Below are positions 63,954 to 64,000 of a stretch of DNA of 64,000 nt, piece after piece (the stretch's first letter is position 1; every line of letters starts with the position of its first letter). Source of the DNA: [Pseudomonas] carboxydohydrogena (GTDB lineage: Bacteria > Pseudomonadota > Alphaproteobacteria > Rhizobiales > Xanthobacteraceae). The notes under the pieces were generated by a model. That model was given only the letters and a program-made list of their open reading frames with translations. It did not search any database and was not told the origin of the DNA. Both the position numbers and the translations under genes were made by a program. The DNA lies in contig NZ_CP113162.1 of assembly GCF_029030725.1 (NCBI RefSeq), forward strand, positions 3,207,441 through 3,271,440. The letters run 5' to 3'.

Positions 63954-64000
63954 TTGACCGCCAAACCAACCAGAAACTTCAAACCAGAAAAGCAAACGAA
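63954..64000 (+). CDS. Possible start of a gene truncated by the window end
   Basis: GGAGGGAG at 63941-63948 is a strong ribosome-binding site and is followed six bases later by TTG at 63954, open to the window end for 15 codons (MTAKPTRNFKPEKQ). Another phase (DRQTNQKLQTRKANE) is also open. The peptide is too short to identify. Because the preceding 470 bp is structured and gene-free, an intron-encoded or mobile-element protein is one idea, unproven. Confidence 0.3.
   Translation, partial: MTAKPTRNFKPEKQT

Noticed and set aside
63613..63969. 118-codon open frame on the minus strand near the right end
   Set aside because: No ribosome-binding site or family motif, and it lies in a hairpin-rich region.
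1..64000. CRISPR arrays, rRNA genes, complete tRNA genes, insertion sequences
   Set aside because: No regularly spaced repeats, rRNA-like sequence, full cloverleaf or transposase was seen when reading the window.

Overview
The window looks like an alphaproteobacterial chromosome segment, probably Hyphomicrobiales and perhaps a Bradyrhizobium/Afipia/Rhodopseudomonas-type genus. I infer this from the gene families (AioXSR-controlled arsenite oxidase, ArsR-ArsC fusion, PAS/REC hybrid kinase, rpsT setting) and the GC-rich backbone; no rRNA or complete tRNA gene is present to confirm it.

Region 1 (1-29,563) is an arsenic/metal island. It holds a pst phosphate transporter (pstB cut by the window edge, then pstA, pstC, pstS), an operon arsR-arsC fusion / GAPDH / arsJ / orphan PhoB-like DNA-binding domain, and a complete regulated arsenite oxidase unit (aioX-aioS-aioR, aioB-aioA, moeA). 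These are followed by a TauE/SafE permease, arsR-acr3-arsC, a divergent arsR/flavoprotein/MFS operon, a MerR-controlled CDF transporter, and a CusBA-type copper/silver RND pump with small periplasmic partners. Arsenite would be sensed by AioX, signalled through AioS to the sigma54 activator AioR, and oxidised in the periplasm by AioAB. The arsenate formed competes with phosphate, which explains the Pst system. In the cytosol arsenate is either reduced (ArsC) and exported (Acr3, MFS) or converted to 1-arseno-3-phosphoglycerate by GAPDH and exported by ArsJ. The island appears to end at 29,545-29,563, where 19 nt look like the 3' end of a tRNA-Ser gene, as expected of an attR scar.

Region 2 (29,655-34,946) is ordinary backbone: an isochorismatase-family hydrolase, a TetR regulator with a clear operator, an HpaB/AbfD-family enzyme that has lost most [4Fe-4S] ligands, a secreted protein of unknown function and an MsbA-like ABC exporter.

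Region 3 (35,107-54,122) is a surface-glycan locus. Its most striking part is a tightly overlapping operon (37,736-43,489) encoding a HAD-UbiA fusion, DprE1-like and DprE2-like enzymes, an NAD-dependent epimerase and a FAD oxidoreductase. The first three form a credible pathway to polyprenyl-phosphoryl D-arabinofuranose, best known from mycobacteria. A methyltransferase, a GtrA protein, two polytopic GT-C-like membrane proteins, a two-domain GT2 enzyme and rmlBDAC (dTDP-L-rhamnose) follow. I infer a D-arabinofuranose- and rhamnose-containing surface glycan.

Region 4 (54,137-64,000) is backbone: cysJ-cysI sulfite reductase, a PAS histidine kinase with C-terminal receiver, a small secreted protein, an outer-membrane polysaccharide-export lipoprotein, msrA, a small membrane protein and rpsT with a good promoter and terminator. 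It ends in 1.1 kb without a convincing gene. No CRISPR array, complete insertion sequence, integrase gene or rRNA was seen.
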